Below, piece by piece: positions 25,680-34,803 of a stretch of DNA of 64,000 nt (positions are counted from its first letter, which is position 1; each line of letters opens with the position of its first letter). A model generated the notes under the pieces. It was not told the DNA's origin. It saw only the letters and a list, made by a program, of their open reading frames with translations, and made no database searches. The DNA is from an uncultured Atopobium sp. Lineage in GTDB: Bacteria; Actinomycetota; Coriobacteriia; Coriobacteriales; Atopobiaceae. The position numbers and the translations under genes are program-made. Where the stretch lies: the NCBI GenBank assembly GCA_947090525.1, contig CAMUON010000001.1:496001-560000 (forward strand), written 5' to 3'.

Positions 25680-26465
25680 ATGAGAGATCAGATTCTTTTA
25701 CGTATAAAAAATTTAATGTGGGATTTCACTCCTGTCGAAAGAGTTATAGCGGCTTATTTTAACGAACACAATACAGCGCTTCCTATTCACGAACTTTCTG
25801 ATAAGCTCAGCGTTTCGCCTGCTTCGATCTCACGCTTTGTTAAAAAGCTCGGTTTGAACAATTATAAGGAGTTCATTTATTGCTATGAAAAGGAGCAAGC
25901 GGTTGAAACAAAATCACCGCTCTATAATGTCGTGAGCCAGTATAGTAGCGTACTTGAAGCAGCGGTTCTTCATTATCAGGAAGAGACAGTTCATCAAATT
26001 TGCGAGCTGATGGCAAATAAAAGAGTTATCAATGCATTTGGTCGCGGTTTTAATAAATATACTACGTATGACATGGCGTTTCGTTACCAAAATATTGGCA
26101 AGCTTGTTAACGTAATTGAGGATATAAATTTGCTGAAGGTTCATGCAAGTCTCGTGCAACCCGATGAAGTCATATTTATCCTGACACTTCGAGGCATTCA
26201 CGCGAGTCTTATTGACATTCTTCAAACATATAAACAAAAGCATATAGATGTCGTGTTGATTACATCAAACGAAAAAAGCGAGCTCATTCCTTTTGCGACG
26301 CAGACGCTTTTTACAGGTGTAGCCGCAACTAGATATACCTGCGCAAATATCTCTCCACAACTTCCCATGCTTATTCAGCTTGACATAATTTTTGATACAT
26401 ACTTGCAACTTCATCAAGACCTAGTCTCACGTTGGAAAAACACCGAAGACATTCTTAAGAAATAA
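25680..26465 (+). CDS. MurR/RpiR family transcriptional regulator
   Basis: About 261 aa from ATG 25680, preceded by GGGAGTAGGACC. N-terminal RpiR HTH (ELSDKLSVSPASISRFVKKL, about residues 38-57) and C-terminal SIS-like domain (NAFGRGFNKYTTYDMAFRYQ; ILTLRGIHASLIDIL). The usual SIS Ser-rich phosphosugar loop is divergent: TLRG replaces the common S-x-S-G. It is 19 bases upstream of the alpha-mannosidase gene and probably co-transcribed, so it likely regulates the operon. A reading frame from 25560 lacks a ribosome site. Confidence 0.88.
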   Translation: MRDQILLRIKNLMWDFTPVERVIAAYFNEHNTALPIHELSDKLSVSPASISRFVKKLGLNNYKEFIYCYEKEQAVETKSPLYNVVSQYSSVLEAAVLHYQEETVHQICELMANKRVINAFGRGFNKYTTYDMAFRYQNIGKLVNVIEDINLLKVHASLVQPDEVIFILTLRGIHASLIDILQTYKQKHIDVVLITSNEKSELIPFATQTLFTGVAATRYTCANISPQLPMLIQLDIIFDTYLQLHQDLVSRWKNTEDILKK

Positions 26466-26484
26466 GATTACAAGGAAGGAAGCT

Positions 26485-29358
26485 ATGAAAACAATCCATG
26501 TTATACCGCACACCCACTGGGACCGTGAATGGTATTTTACAGCCGAACGCGCAAAAGTTTATTTCATGAATGATTTTCTACGCGTTATGGAAGTGCTGGA
26601 AGCGAATCCCGACTTCAAATGCTTTGTCGTAGATGGACAAACTTCGCTGCTTGATGACTATATTGAATTGCGTCCGCAGGATAAATCGCGTATTCAGTCA
26701 CTTGTTAAGGCTGGGCGTGTGGTATTAGGCCCGTGGTATACCCAGAGCGATCAGATGCTTATTAGTGGAGAAAGCATTGTGAGAAATCTTCATTATGGTA
26801 TGCGTGAAGCTCTTACATATGGCGCATACCAGCATGTTGGCTACGTGCCTGACTCTTTTGGCCAAAGTTCTTCGATGCCGCAGATATATCAAGAATTCGG
26901 TATTCATGACACGCTATTTTGGCGGGGATCAACAAACGAAATGTCTGCGTACAACGAATTTTGGTGGGAAGGTGCAGATGGTAGCAGAGTTTTGGCTATT
27001 CAAATTCCCAATGGCTACTATATTGGCGGTAATATCCCTGAGAAGGGTAAGGCTGCTGCAGATTTTTGGCAAAAAGTTGCTATAGAAACTGCAGGTGCTC
27101 GTGTAAAAACTTCCCATATTTATCTTCCAAATGGTTTTGATCAAGCGCCTATCCGGGAGAACCTCCCGCAACTCATTGCTGAGCAGAATGCTCGTGACCC
27201 CGAGAATCATTACATGATCGATAGTATCGAGGGATATATTGCATCAGTTCGTAATGAGGCTCGAAATGAGACTGAGGATTTTGAGACTATAACAGGTGAG
27301 CTTGTATTTCCAAAACACAGCAGGATCCACAAGTCTATTTACTCCTCTCGATCTGACATCAAATCGATCAATACCTATGCTCAACATTATCTTGTAAATA
27401 TCTTGGAGCCAACGCTCGTTCTAGCAGATAGTCTCGGCTTTGAATATCCACATCATCTTGTTGAAAAAATTTGGAAGCTCATGTTGCAAAATGCCGCGCA
27501 TGATTCCATCGGGTGCTGTGTATCAGATAAAGCAAATCGTTCCATAAAGAATCGCTACTTTGAACTGCTGGAATTGGCTGAAAATACAGTTGAACTATAC
27601 ATGAGAAAGATTTCTACGCATATAGCATGCGACAAAGGCATGAATATAGTTCTTTTCAATCACGAAGCTAAAAATTCTTCACGTGCTGTGTATTATGAAG
27701 GATTCGTTCCTTATAAGTACTTCTCTATACTAGATCCATCAGGTCATGAAGTAGAATACAGCATTCTGGAGGAAAAGGACATGACTAATTATGTCCTATC
27801 CAATCGCATTCAGCTGGATCCTTCTAGGGATGTAGAGGCGCCTTGTTATATTCGTCGGTGCAAGCTTATTATCTGGGCGGAAGGCATTCCAGCACTTGGT
27901 TATGCCAGTTATCATATTGTTGAGACAAAGGAAGATACATGCTGCAATCGTCCCGTTCTTACGTCGCATAAATGGGATGACGGTAAGACAAGCACATGTT
28001 TCTCACATGACCCTAGCGCATCTGCACAAATTCCAGCACAAATTTCAGACAGCGTGGATGAGCAATACAATCCGCAGCGTGTACAAAAGCATAATCCAGA
28101 GTCAAGCAGTTCAATTGAGAATGCATACTATCGCGTATGCATAAATGAACACGGGACTTTTGATATTACCAATAAGCTATCAGGAAAAACATATTACAAC
28201 CAGGCAATTATTGTTGAAAATGGTGACGATGGAGATAGCTTTGACTATTCGCCGCCAGAACATGATCTCTTGATTTCCTCGAGTGATTGTCCTTTTAGTT
28301 GGAACATGAGAAAAAGCGATTTGTATCAGGAGCTGTGCGTAGATTATGAGTTCGACTTGCCGTATGATCTTGACGCGCGCGCACGCGGTGAGCGCGGAGT
28401 CTTGCAGAAAACGCAGCTGAGCATAGTGCTTTTGCGCGGTGATGATGTAATACATTTTAGATTCCATACCGACAATAAAGTTCTCGATCATCGTATGACA
28501 GTTAATTTTGATACAAGCATTGCATCGGCTGTATCTATCGCAGATCATCAGTTTGGAGTTATTGAACGACCTGTTTACTATTCTCAAGAAATGGCGAGCT
28601 ATTTAGAGCATGCTCAAGCTTCGTTTTCTCTTGATAAGTTAGATCTCAAGGACATTCCACTTGCAAACCAGGTACAAAATGCCAATGGATGGCAGCAGCC
28701 CACGGTTGCTATATCTCCTACGCAGAGTTTTTGCGCTCTCGCAAAAGAAGGGGAGACGGTTGCAGTATACCCTCAGGGAGTTCGTGAATACGAAATTATA
28801 GGAGAAGAATATTCAACTATTGCTCTTACACTCTTCAGAACCTATGGCTATATGGGCAAAGAAAACCTGTTGTATCGCCCTGGTCGAGCGAGTGGTGAAA
28901 AGACAATCGCAACGCCTGATGCTGAATTGCTAGGCTCACTAGACTTTGAATTTGCTGCATCATATTCGGCTGTGTCGTTTGATGAGGCGTATATTGCTGG
29001 TCGTGCTCGGACGCTTAATACTCCTATCAGCTGCTATAGTCACGCAGAGTTTTTGAACGGTCGTTTGCGTTTTGCAATGACTCCGGTTAAGTCAGACCTG
29101 GAAGCAACATACAGTCTCTTGCACCTAGAGGGAGACGCTGTATTTTCTTCGCTGACAAAGTCTGAGGATGAGGAAAGCTATTTATTGAGAGTCTACAACG
29201 GAAAGCAAAAAGCGCTTTCCAAGACTGAGCTTTGGTATGCAGGAAAAAAGCAAACAGCTCAGGTTAATCTCCTTGGCGCTATAAAGGAGCACAGTATTTC
29301 GGAGCTTAAGCCAAATCAATTCATCACCTTCAAACTTATGAAAGGAGATCAACGCTAA
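26485..29358 (+). CDS. GH38 alpha-mannosidase (MngB-like)
   Basis: 957 aa. Catalytic zinc and nucleophile residues are in place: His11-x-Asp13 in HTHWDREW, the nucleophile/ligand Asp123 in GYVPDSFGQSSSMPQI and His339 in NAAHDSIGCC. The order of catalytic (1-260), helical bundle (280-360) and beta domains (380-957) is that of bacterial GH38 enzymes such as MngB, which cleaves 6-phospho-mannosylglycerate after PTS import. No signal peptide, so it acts inside the cell, probably on a phosphorylated mannoside delivered by the downstream PTS proteins. AAGGAAGG precedes the ATG. Confidence 0.93.
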   Translation: MKTIHVIPHTHWDREWYFTAERAKVYFMNDFLRVMEVLEANPDFKCFVVDGQTSLLDDYIELRPQDKSRIQSLVKAGRVVLGPWYTQSDQMLISGESIVRNLHYGMREALTYGAYQHVGYVPDSFGQSSSMPQIYQEFGIHDTLFWRGSTNEMSAYNEFWWEGADGSRVLAIQIPNGYYIGGNIPEKGKAAADFWQKVAIETAGARVKTSHIYLPNGFDQAPIRENLPQLIAEQNARDPENHYMIDSIEGYIASVRNEARNETEDFETITGELVFPKHSRIHKSIYSSRSDIKSINTYAQHYLVNILEPTLVLADSLGFEYPHHLVEKIWKLMLQNAAHDSIGCCVSDKANRSIKNRYFELLELAENTVELYMRKISTHIACDKGMNIVLFNHEAKNSSRAVYYEGFVPYKYFSILDPSGHEVEYSILEEKDMTNYVLSNRIQLDPSRDVEAPCYIRRCKLIIWAEGIPALGYASYHIVETKEDTCCNRPVLTSHKWDDGKTSTCFSHDPSASAQIPAQISDSVDEQYNPQRVQKHNPESSSSIENAYYRVCINEHGTFDITNKLSGKTYYNQAIIVENGDDGDSFDYSPPEHDLLISSSDCPFSWNMRKSDLYQELCVDYEFDLPYDLDARARGERGVLQKTQLSIVLLRGDDVIHFRFHTDNKVLDHRMTVNFDTSIASAVSIADHQFGVIERPVYYSQEMASYLEHAQASFSLDKLDLKDIPLANQVQNANGWQQPTVAISPTQSFCALAKEGETVAVYPQGVREYEIIGEEYSTIALTLFRTYGYMGKENLLYRPGRASGEKTIATPDAELLGSLDFEFAASYSAVSFDEAYIAGRARTLNTPISCYSHAEFLNGRLRFAMTPVKSDLEATYSLLHLEGDAVFSSLTKSEDEESYLLRVYNGKQKALSKTELWYAGKKQTAQVNLLGAIKEHSISELKPNQFITFKLMKGDQR

Positions 29359-29436
29359 ATAGATGATAAGTGACAGTATCACGGTTGGTAGCAGGGGATT
29401 TTACCCGCGGTGGGATTTAGAGAAAGGGAGGACTTT

Positions 29437-29751
29437 ATGTCTCGCATAGTTGCCATTAGTTCATGCATTGCAGGGATTGCACACACCATGATGGCGAAGA
29501 AGGCTCTCGAAAATGCAGCGAGTGCACTGGGGGTTGATATAAAGGTTGAAACCCAAGGTATGTGCGGTATAGAAAATCGCATTACGGATGAAGATATCGA
29601 GATGGCTGACGTAGCGATTTTTGCCGTAGATGCGAGTGTTGATGAACGCGAGCGCTTTGATGACATAGAGGTTCTTGAAGTTGGTACTTCGGAGACGATA
29701 AAAGATCCTGAATCTGTTATTAAAGATGCACTTGATCTGGTACATGAATGA
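29437..29751 (+). CDS. PTS fructose-family EIIB
   Basis: 104 aa. The phospho-Cys lies in SSCIAGIAHTMMAKKALENA, the EIIB-Fru motif usually written CPTGIAHT; here Ile-Ala replace Pro-Thr. C-terminal helices end DALDLVHE. The ATG at 29437 follows AAAGGGAGG; a GTG 27 bases upstream reads across that site. It is 78 bases after the mannosidase stop. It is a free-standing IIB domain whose IIC partner is the next gene. Confidence 0.9.
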   Translation: MSRIVAISSCIAGIAHTMMAKKALENAASALGVDIKVETQGMCGIENRITDEDIEMADVAIFAVDASVDERERFDDIEVLEVGTSETIKDPESVIKDALDLVHE

Positions 29752-29866
29752 GTTTTATGGTGTTACGGCATTTATAGCTATTTATTGTGGAGTCAAAATG
29801 ATTGGGCTGTTTTCGCATGGTAGATGCGGATTACGCAGATTCAATTAGAGAATGTTAGGAGGAAAA

Positions 29867-30901
29867 ATGGCTAGAAAGAAGAGTCTAGGGACCGAGATTG
29901 TTAAGCACTTTCAGAGTGGCGTTTCATACATCATTCCCCTTGTAGTTGCTTCTGGTCTTTTGACATCGCTCGCTGTTGCTTTTGGCGGCCTTGCTGTTTG
30001 GGACACTACAGATACATTTCTTGGTGTAATGCGTATGATAGGTCATACTGGCCTTAAGTTTATTGTGCCTATGATCGCCGCGTATGTTGCTTTTTCTGCA
30101 GGTAATCGTCCTGCTCTTGCGCCGGGCTTTATTTGCGGTTTAATTGCAAACGAGATGGGAACTGGTTTTCTTGGCGGTATGGCAGCCGGTATTGCGGTCG
30201 GTTATTTGACCAAGTTTCTTATGAAGAGTATTAAGCTTCCAGATATTATTGCAAGCTTAAAAGCAATTATGATTGTTCCTACGCTTACAACATTCCTTAT
30301 TGGTTTGCTGTTGTGGTACGTAATCGGTGCTCCTATTCGTCTTTTGACCGAGAGCCTTACCGCGTGGCTTAATGGCATGAGCGGGGCCAACGGTGTAATT
30401 CTTGCTATGATCATTGGCTGCATGATGGCTTTTGATATGGGTGGTCCTGTCAATAAGATCGCCTATGCTTTCGGTACTGCTGCTTTTACGCAGGGTAATT
30501 ATGCTATTAGTACCGCCATGGTTATGGCAATCGGCATGCCTCCCTTTATTATGTTCCTGGCAACATTGCTGAACAAAAAACTATATAGCGAGGAAGAGCT
30601 TGAAAACTCAAAAACAGCTATTTTCATGGGATTGGTAGGCATAACAGAAGGTACAATTCCTTTTGCTTTGAATGATCCATTGACCGTTATTCCCTCTATT
30701 ATGGCTGGTACTGCAGTGACTTGCGGAATAAATGCCTTCTTTAATGTTACGCAAGCAACAACCCTTGCTACATTTATGGCTATACCTTTTGCATCAAATA
30801 TTGTTCTCTATCTTGTTGCTGTTGTTGTAGGTGGTCTATTTGGCGCATTTATGGTTAATTTCCTCAAGAAAACGCTGCATAAGGACATAGCTGCTGAATA
30901 G
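29867..30901 (+). CDS. PTS fructose-family EIIC
   Basis: 344-aa membrane protein with the EIIC-Fru pattern: HFQSGVSYIIPLVVASGLLT at the N-terminus, ISAAYV-like AYVAFSAGNRPALAPGFICG, FDMGGPVNKIAYAFG and the loop MGLVGITEGTIPFAL with the conserved GITEGxIPF. Eight or more hydrophobic segments. AGGAGG precedes ATG 29867. No EIIA domain is fused to or found next to IIB or IIC, so the phosphoryl donor must come from elsewhere in the genome. A strong terminator follows. Confidence 0.92.
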   Translation: MARKKSLGTEIVKHFQSGVSYIIPLVVASGLLTSLAVAFGGLAVWDTTDTFLGVMRMIGHTGLKFIVPMIAAYVAFSAGNRPALAPGFICGLIANEMGTGFLGGMAAGIAVGYLTKFLMKSIKLPDIIASLKAIMIVPTLTTFLIGLLLWYVIGAPIRLLTESLTAWLNGMSGANGVILAMIIGCMMAFDMGGPVNKIAYAFGTAAFTQGNYAISTAMVMAIGMPPFIMFLATLLNKKLYSEEELENSKTAIFMGLVGITEGTIPFALNDPLTVIPSIMAGTAVTCGINAFFNVTQATTLATFMAIPFASNIVLYLVAVVVGGLFGAFMVNFLKKTLHKDIAAE

Positions 30902-30972
30902 TTAGGTCGCTGTATACCTATACGGACGGAGTCCGTCGTTGTAGTCACTACAGACTATGTGCATATCTCAGA

Positions 30973-30998
30973 AAGGCTGGCTTTTGCCAGCCTTTTTT
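30973..30998 (+). terminator. Rho-independent terminator of the mannosidase/PTS operon
   Basis: AAGGCTGGC (30973-30981), short loop, GCCAGCCTT (30986-30994) then TTTT. Perfect 9-bp stem; 72 bases after the EIIC stop. Confidence 0.9.
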
Positions 30999-31101
30999 GT
31001 CCTATAGCTTTTTTATCTTTAAGTATATTGAAACATGATAATGCCCTAAGCTCTGATAACATGCCAGACGGTTTGTGAAAGGATTTTCAAGGAGAGTTTT
31101 C

Positions 31102-31167
31102 ATGGCACCATCCATAGATTTTCCTGCGATACCTATCCGCGCGCGGTATAAATTGGGTGTATACTAG
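31102..31167 (+). CDS. Possible 21-aa small protein or leader peptide
   Basis: ATG 31102 is preceded by AAGGAG (31089-31094) with a 7-base spacer, and the frame runs 21 codons to TAG. The peptide starts MAPSIDFPAIPIRAR and is not recognised. It sits between the PTS terminator and the frameshifted isochorismatase-family gene. The excellent ribosome site is the only support; it may equally be a gene remnant. Confidence 0.3.
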   Translation: MAPSIDFPAIPIRARYKLGVY

Positions 31168-31213
31168 GCGCAATTGATTACTCTAAAGCATGGTGCTTCA
31201 GGGCCTATTATTT

Positions 31214-31250
31214 CGGAATCCGTTATGTAAGTCCGGAATCCGTTATGTAA
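31214..31250 (+). repeat. 17-bp direct repeat
   Basis: CGGAATCCGTTATGTAA occurs at 31214-31230 and again at 31234-31250, a 20-base period, about 50 bases upstream of the isochorismatase-family start. Each copy contains the palindrome CGGAATCCG. It may be an operator pair or a small duplication. Confidence 0.7.
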
Positions 31251-31300
31251 AGATCTATGGCTCAAGAATCTGTTGGCATCCTACCATCGAGGCGATGTGC

Positions 31301-31850
31301 ATGAAAGCTCTGATTGTTATTGATTACTCCTACGATTTTGTTGCAGATGACGGGGCGCTTACTGTGGGCGCACCTGCTCAGGCGCTAAGCTCGCACATTT
31401 GCGACCTCACGCGCGACTTTTCTTGCCGCGGGGGATTTTGTGGTTGTTGCCAACGATACGCACCACAAAGGGGACCCCTATCATCCCGAAACAAAGCTTT
31501 TCCCTCCGCACAACATCGAAGGAACCCCAGGTCAGAAGCTGTATGGCGAGATGCAACGTATTCTTGAAGATAATATCGCGAATCCTAATCTCTACTATAT
31601 GCCAAAGACGCGCTACTCGGCGTTTGCCGGTACCGATCTGGCCATTAAGCTGCGCGAACGTGGTATCACAGAGCTTCATCTTGTGGGCGTCTGCACGGAT
31701 ATTTGCGTGCTTCATACTGCCGTCGATGCGTATAACCAGGGCTTTAGCATTATCGTGCATAAGCAAGGGGTCGCGAGTTTTGATCCTCAGGGTCATGCGT
31801 GGGCGCTCGGCCACTTTGAGCACTGTTTAGGCGCTAAGATTGTGGACTAA
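31301..31850 (+). pseudogene. Isochorismatase-family cysteine hydrolase with a frameshift
   Basis: Two overlapping frames together give one nicotinamidase/isochorismatase-like protein of about 180 aa. Frame one from ATG 31301 gives MKALIVIDYSYDFVADDGAL with the catalytic Asp; frame two gives VVVANDTHHKGDPYHPETKL, the Lys segment MPKTRYSAFAGTDL and the nucleophile Cys in LVGVCTDICVLH. The break is at the T-run 31418-31421: removing one T restores LTRDFLAAGDFVVVAND. All catalytic residues are otherwise intact, so this is a recent single-base insertion, a sequencing error or, less likely, a slippage site. A functional hydrolase of a small amide would be expected if the frame were whole. Confidence 0.8.
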
Positions 31851-31882
31851 GTGTGCGCCCTTTCATATTGTGTGAGAAAAAC

Positions 31883-31911
31883 GCCATCGACCTGCATCGA
31901 TGGCCGTTTTT
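31883..31911 (+). terminator. Terminator after the isochorismatase-family gene
   Basis: GCCATCGA (31883-31890) pairs with TCGATGGC (31897-31904), loop of 6, followed by CGTTTTT. It lies 33 bases after the stop. Confidence 0.8.
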
Positions 31912-32000
31912 ATGTGTGGGTTTACAGATTTTATCCTATAGCCATCAGCTTGCCGAAAGTATGTATTTTTGTGCGCCCGCGCTCGTACGCGAGCTCTTTT

Positions 32001-32261
32001 TCAAAATGTCACACATTATTGCAACTTGTCCCGAGCTATGTATTGCTAATTCCGCAGCACGTTCGCTCGTGGTTGTAAAGAGTCGCGTTTTCCTGACGCA
32101 ACTGAGGTACGCGCATTATAAATCTGAGTGAAATACAGGTTTTAACGCGAAAAGCTCGGGACAAGTTGAACAAAAAAGTGATTTTTGAACTATGCACCTA
32201 CGTCATCTGCTTCAGGCGTGTTCATGCCTCGGGAGAAGTTAAAGTTTTGCGTGACTTTTTG
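32001..32261. repeat. CTCGGGACAAGTTG repeat family, cluster 1
   Basis: Three copies: reverse 32001-32037 (GCAACTTGTCCCGAGCT end), forward 32152-32187 (AGCTCGGGACAAGTTG), and a degenerate forward copy 32228-32261 (CTCGGGAGAAGTTAAAG, with an intact GCGTGACTTTTTG tail). It lies in the gene-free gap between the isochorismatase-family gene and the convergent EIIC gene. The remaining gap sequence shows no reading frame I can support. Confidence 0.85.
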
Positions 32262-32293
32262 AATTTAGGAGTTCATGATCTTCGTTTTTGCCA

Positions 32294-32328
32294 TAAAAAG
32301 CCTCTCGAGCGAGATCACCCGAGAGGCT
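32294..32328 (-). terminator. Terminator of the PfoR-like EIIC gene
   Basis: On the minus strand AGCCTCTCG pairs with CGAGAGGCT and is followed by TTTTTATGG. It is 140 bases beyond the gene's stop at 32466. Confidence 0.75.
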
Positions 32329-32465
32329 AAAGTTTGTGTGTTTAAGTGTGTCTAAGTGTTTTTGCGCACGTAAAAGCTAAAATTTTTGAACAAGTACCGC
32401 CCGGCATGCAAACGTGCATGAGGGCATGAGCAGCCCCGCTCGCCGATCTTACAACAAACTCAATC

Positions 32466-33554
32466 TTACAGCTTGAGGTCAGAATCTTTTACCATACCTG
32501 CCTTTTTGCAAAGTAGATGTACGCAATAGGCAAGAATCGCAGGCAAAACAAAGCTGATAAGGATAAGCCCCGCCCAATCAAAAGGCGTGATGCAGGCCTT
32601 GCTGCCATCGGCGACCTGCTTGATCCACCCCTGAACGACGCCGATTTGACCGCAAAGTCCGCAGGTACCCATACCCGAATTGATCGCTGCACCATCCATT
32701 CTCAGTCCAAATATGCAGGTAGCAATGGGTCCCGTGATCGCTGAAGCAACAGTTGGTGCGATCCAAATCCTGGGATTTTTCACAATGTTTGGCATTTGGA
32801 GCATCGAGGTGCCGATACCTTGCGAAACGATGCCGCCCCAGCCGTTGGCTTTAAACGAAATCACCGCGAACCCGACCATTTGCGCGCAACATCCTGCAAC
32901 CGCAGCTCCTCCTGCAAGGCCGGTGAGGCCAAGGGCTGCGCAGATGGCTGCCGAGGAAATGGGCAGCGTCAGCGCGACGCCCACAATCACAGAGACGAAA
33001 ATTCCCATGAAGAACGGCTGCAGCTCGGTTGCCCACATGATCGCCTGTCCGACAGACATCGCGGCAGTTCCGAGCGCAGGCGCAATGAGCCACGAGAGAA
33101 ATATGCCGATTGCGATCGTAGCTAGGGGAGTCACGAGGATGTCGATCTTTGTTTCGCCGGCAATCATTTTGCCCAGCTCAGCCGTGGCAATGGTAATAAA
33201 TAGGACGGCAATTGGCCCGCCGGCGCCGCCGAGCGCGTTCGAGGCGAAACCGACCGTTGTGAGCGAGAACAAAACGAGTGGGGGGCACTTGAGCGCAAAG
33301 CCGATCGCGACCGCCATCGCGGGTCCGCTCATGACCATTGCGAGGCCGCCCAAGGTGTAGTTGACGCCGGATACGGTTGCCAGCGTTTGGGTAAGAAAGG
33401 GGAGCTTGGAGAGCATTCCCAGCGTGTTGATGATGGTGCCAATTAGTAGCGAGCAAAAGAGGCCTTGCGCCATGGCCGAAAGCGCTTCGATGCCGTAGCG
33501 CTGCCAGGATATGACGATGTTTTTCCTTTGCAGGAATCCTTGAAACGTACTCAT
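32466..33554 (-). CDS. PTS EIIC_2 family membrane protein (PfoR-like)
   Basis: 362-aa, Gly/Ala-rich, about ten membrane segments. N-terminal FLQRKNIVISWQRYGIEALS, GTIINTLGMLS, the repeated GGPAMAVAIGFALK-like turns, GFASNALGGAGGPIAVLF and the late ATCIFGLRMDGAAINSGMGT match the PTS_EIIC_2/PfoR family, predicted sugar or sugar-derivative permeases often coded alone. ATG 33554 follows AGGAGA; the frame extends 23 codons upstream without support. No IIA or IIB is adjacent. The substrate is unknown. Confidence 0.82.
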   Translation of the reverse strand: MSTFQGFLQRKNIVISWQRYGIEALSAMAQGLFCSLLIGTIINTLGMLSKLPFLTQTLATVSGVNYTLGGLAMVMSGPAMAVAIGFALKCPPLVLFSLTTVGFASNALGGAGGPIAVLFITIATAELGKMIAGETKIDILVTPLATIAIGIFLSWLIAPALGTAAMSVGQAIMWATELQPFFMGIFVSVIVGVALTLPISSAAICAALGLTGLAGGAAVAGCCAQMVGFAVISFKANGWGGIVSQGIGTSMLQMPNIVKNPRIWIAPTVASAITGPIATCIFGLRMDGAAINSGMGTCGLCGQIGVVQGWIKQVADGSKACITPFDWAGLILISFVLPAILAYCVHLLCKKAGMVKDSDLKL

Positions 33555-34035
33555 AAATCCATCTCCTATGTGGTGGAAGTCGATGGGTAGCTTGATGTGG
33601 GACGGGCGTGAACGCGTGCGCAAGTGTCTGCGCGGATGCGAACGAGCGCGTGAGTGCCGGTTGCGGCGCGTGCGCGAGCCGGTTGCGGAGCCTCCGCCAT
33701 CACAGACGAAGCGGCAGCTCAGCCCAAGCGCTCACCTTCGCGACAAAGAACGCCCGTGCGCTCAGCTCAGCCCACGCAAAAGCGTATCCATCGACAATAC
33801 AACGTATATTTGTGCCACAAGTGCTTGTTTTGCCATGAGTTAATTGGCCTGCAACCAACTCATCGGCAGGTACAGTTCAAGGCAGCTGGCTCATCGTCCA
33901 GCTCATTGCCATTTAATAGTGCAATAATAGCACGTTGAATGAATTTGTGAAGAATAAATTTTTGAGAAACTGTTGCTTGCTTGTTTAGACTAAGTCAAGA
34001 CAGTTTGCTGCGTTAAAACACAAGCTGTATTGCCG
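33555..34035. other. Intergenic region upstream of the EIIC gene
   Basis: 481 bases. 33600-33790 is CGCG-rich low complexity with no recognisable protein. 33836-33865 holds an imperfect inverted repeat built on ATGAGTT/AACTCAT, in the leader of the minus-strand EIIC gene. The AT-rich part 33900-34010 includes minus-strand TTGACTTAGTC and the palindromic word GACTAAGTC (33988-33996) also seen at 25328-25336, a likely promoter/operator zone. Confidence 0.4.
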
Positions 34036-34803
34036 TTAAAACAAAAGCTGAAGTCCCATCACAATCATCCATATATAAGCGCAGGTTTTGGGGATCATGA
34101 GCATGCCTACCAGCGGATATCGCCTGCTGAGCACGGTAACCGGTAGATAGCACGCAAACGAAATCGCGATCGCCCAGACCATGCGCTGCATTTCCAGGCC
34201 ATTTGCTGCGCCTGAGCTCGCATAGAGCCACATGACGCAAAGGCCGGTGACCACAAAGACAGCATTGCGCATGATACTCATGCGCAGGCGCAGCGTATCG
34301 CTTGCTTGCTTGGTATCGCTTGCTTGCTGGGCGCTACTTTTTTGCGAATTATCGCCTGTCCAGTCGTTTTGGGGAAACAGACAGATGATTATGCGAATAG
34401 TTGCCGATATCCAAACTGCGCGTACGATCGCGGGCGCAAGGCTGAACTGGGGAAATGTTTCCTTCCAAATGTACATGAGCAGGATATAAAACACCGTCAT
34501 GGTGATGGATGAGATTTGAAGTCCACGCCCAAGATAGCGTTTTATCTGGGGATTTGTGCCTTGAAGAGCGCGCACTACCCGTGGTACAAGGTGAAATGCA
34601 TCGCCAATGCATAAAACAAGTGTCAGTATGCCATACAGATCAAAGAGCACACGTCCGTTTGCCCAGATAAAGAATATGATTGCTGCAATCAAATCAAAGA
34701 CAAGATAGGATATGTCGAACACCGCTTCGAAAAGATCAGCGGGTCTGGGGGTGCGCGACACGTGTGCCGCTACCTTGCTATTTGTGGGAGTTGTTTTCAT
34801 CAT
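34036..34803 (-). CDS. Multi-pass membrane protein of unknown function
   Basis: 255 aa with about seven hydrophobic segments (roughly residues 30-50, 54-72, 95-113, 122-140, 176-192, 205-222, 232-250). Between segments four and five is a polar Ser/Gln/Asp linker (about 145-170). I do not recognise a family. The ATG overlaps the stop of the preceding gene (ATGA), so translation is coupled. It is the last gene of a MarR-membrane-membrane operon. Context suggests export, stress or surface sensing, but nothing in the sequence fixes it. Confidence 0.75.
   Translation of the reverse strand: MMKTTPTNSKVAAHVSRTPRPADLFEAVFDISYLVFDLIAAIIFFIWANGRVLFDLYGILTLVLCIGDAFHLVPRVVRALQGTNPQIKRYLGRGLQISSITMTVFYILLMYIWKETFPQFSLAPAIVRAVWISATIRIIICLFPQNDWTGDNSQKSSAQQASDTKQASDTLRLRMSIMRNAVFVVTGLCVMWLYASSGAANGLEMQRMVWAIAISFACYLPVTVLSRRYPLVGMLMIPKTCAYIWMIVMGLQLLF

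Noticed and set aside
31418..31421. Programmed frameshift
   Set aside because: The site is a plain T-run without a slippery heptamer or obvious downstream structure; a simple insertion is more likely.
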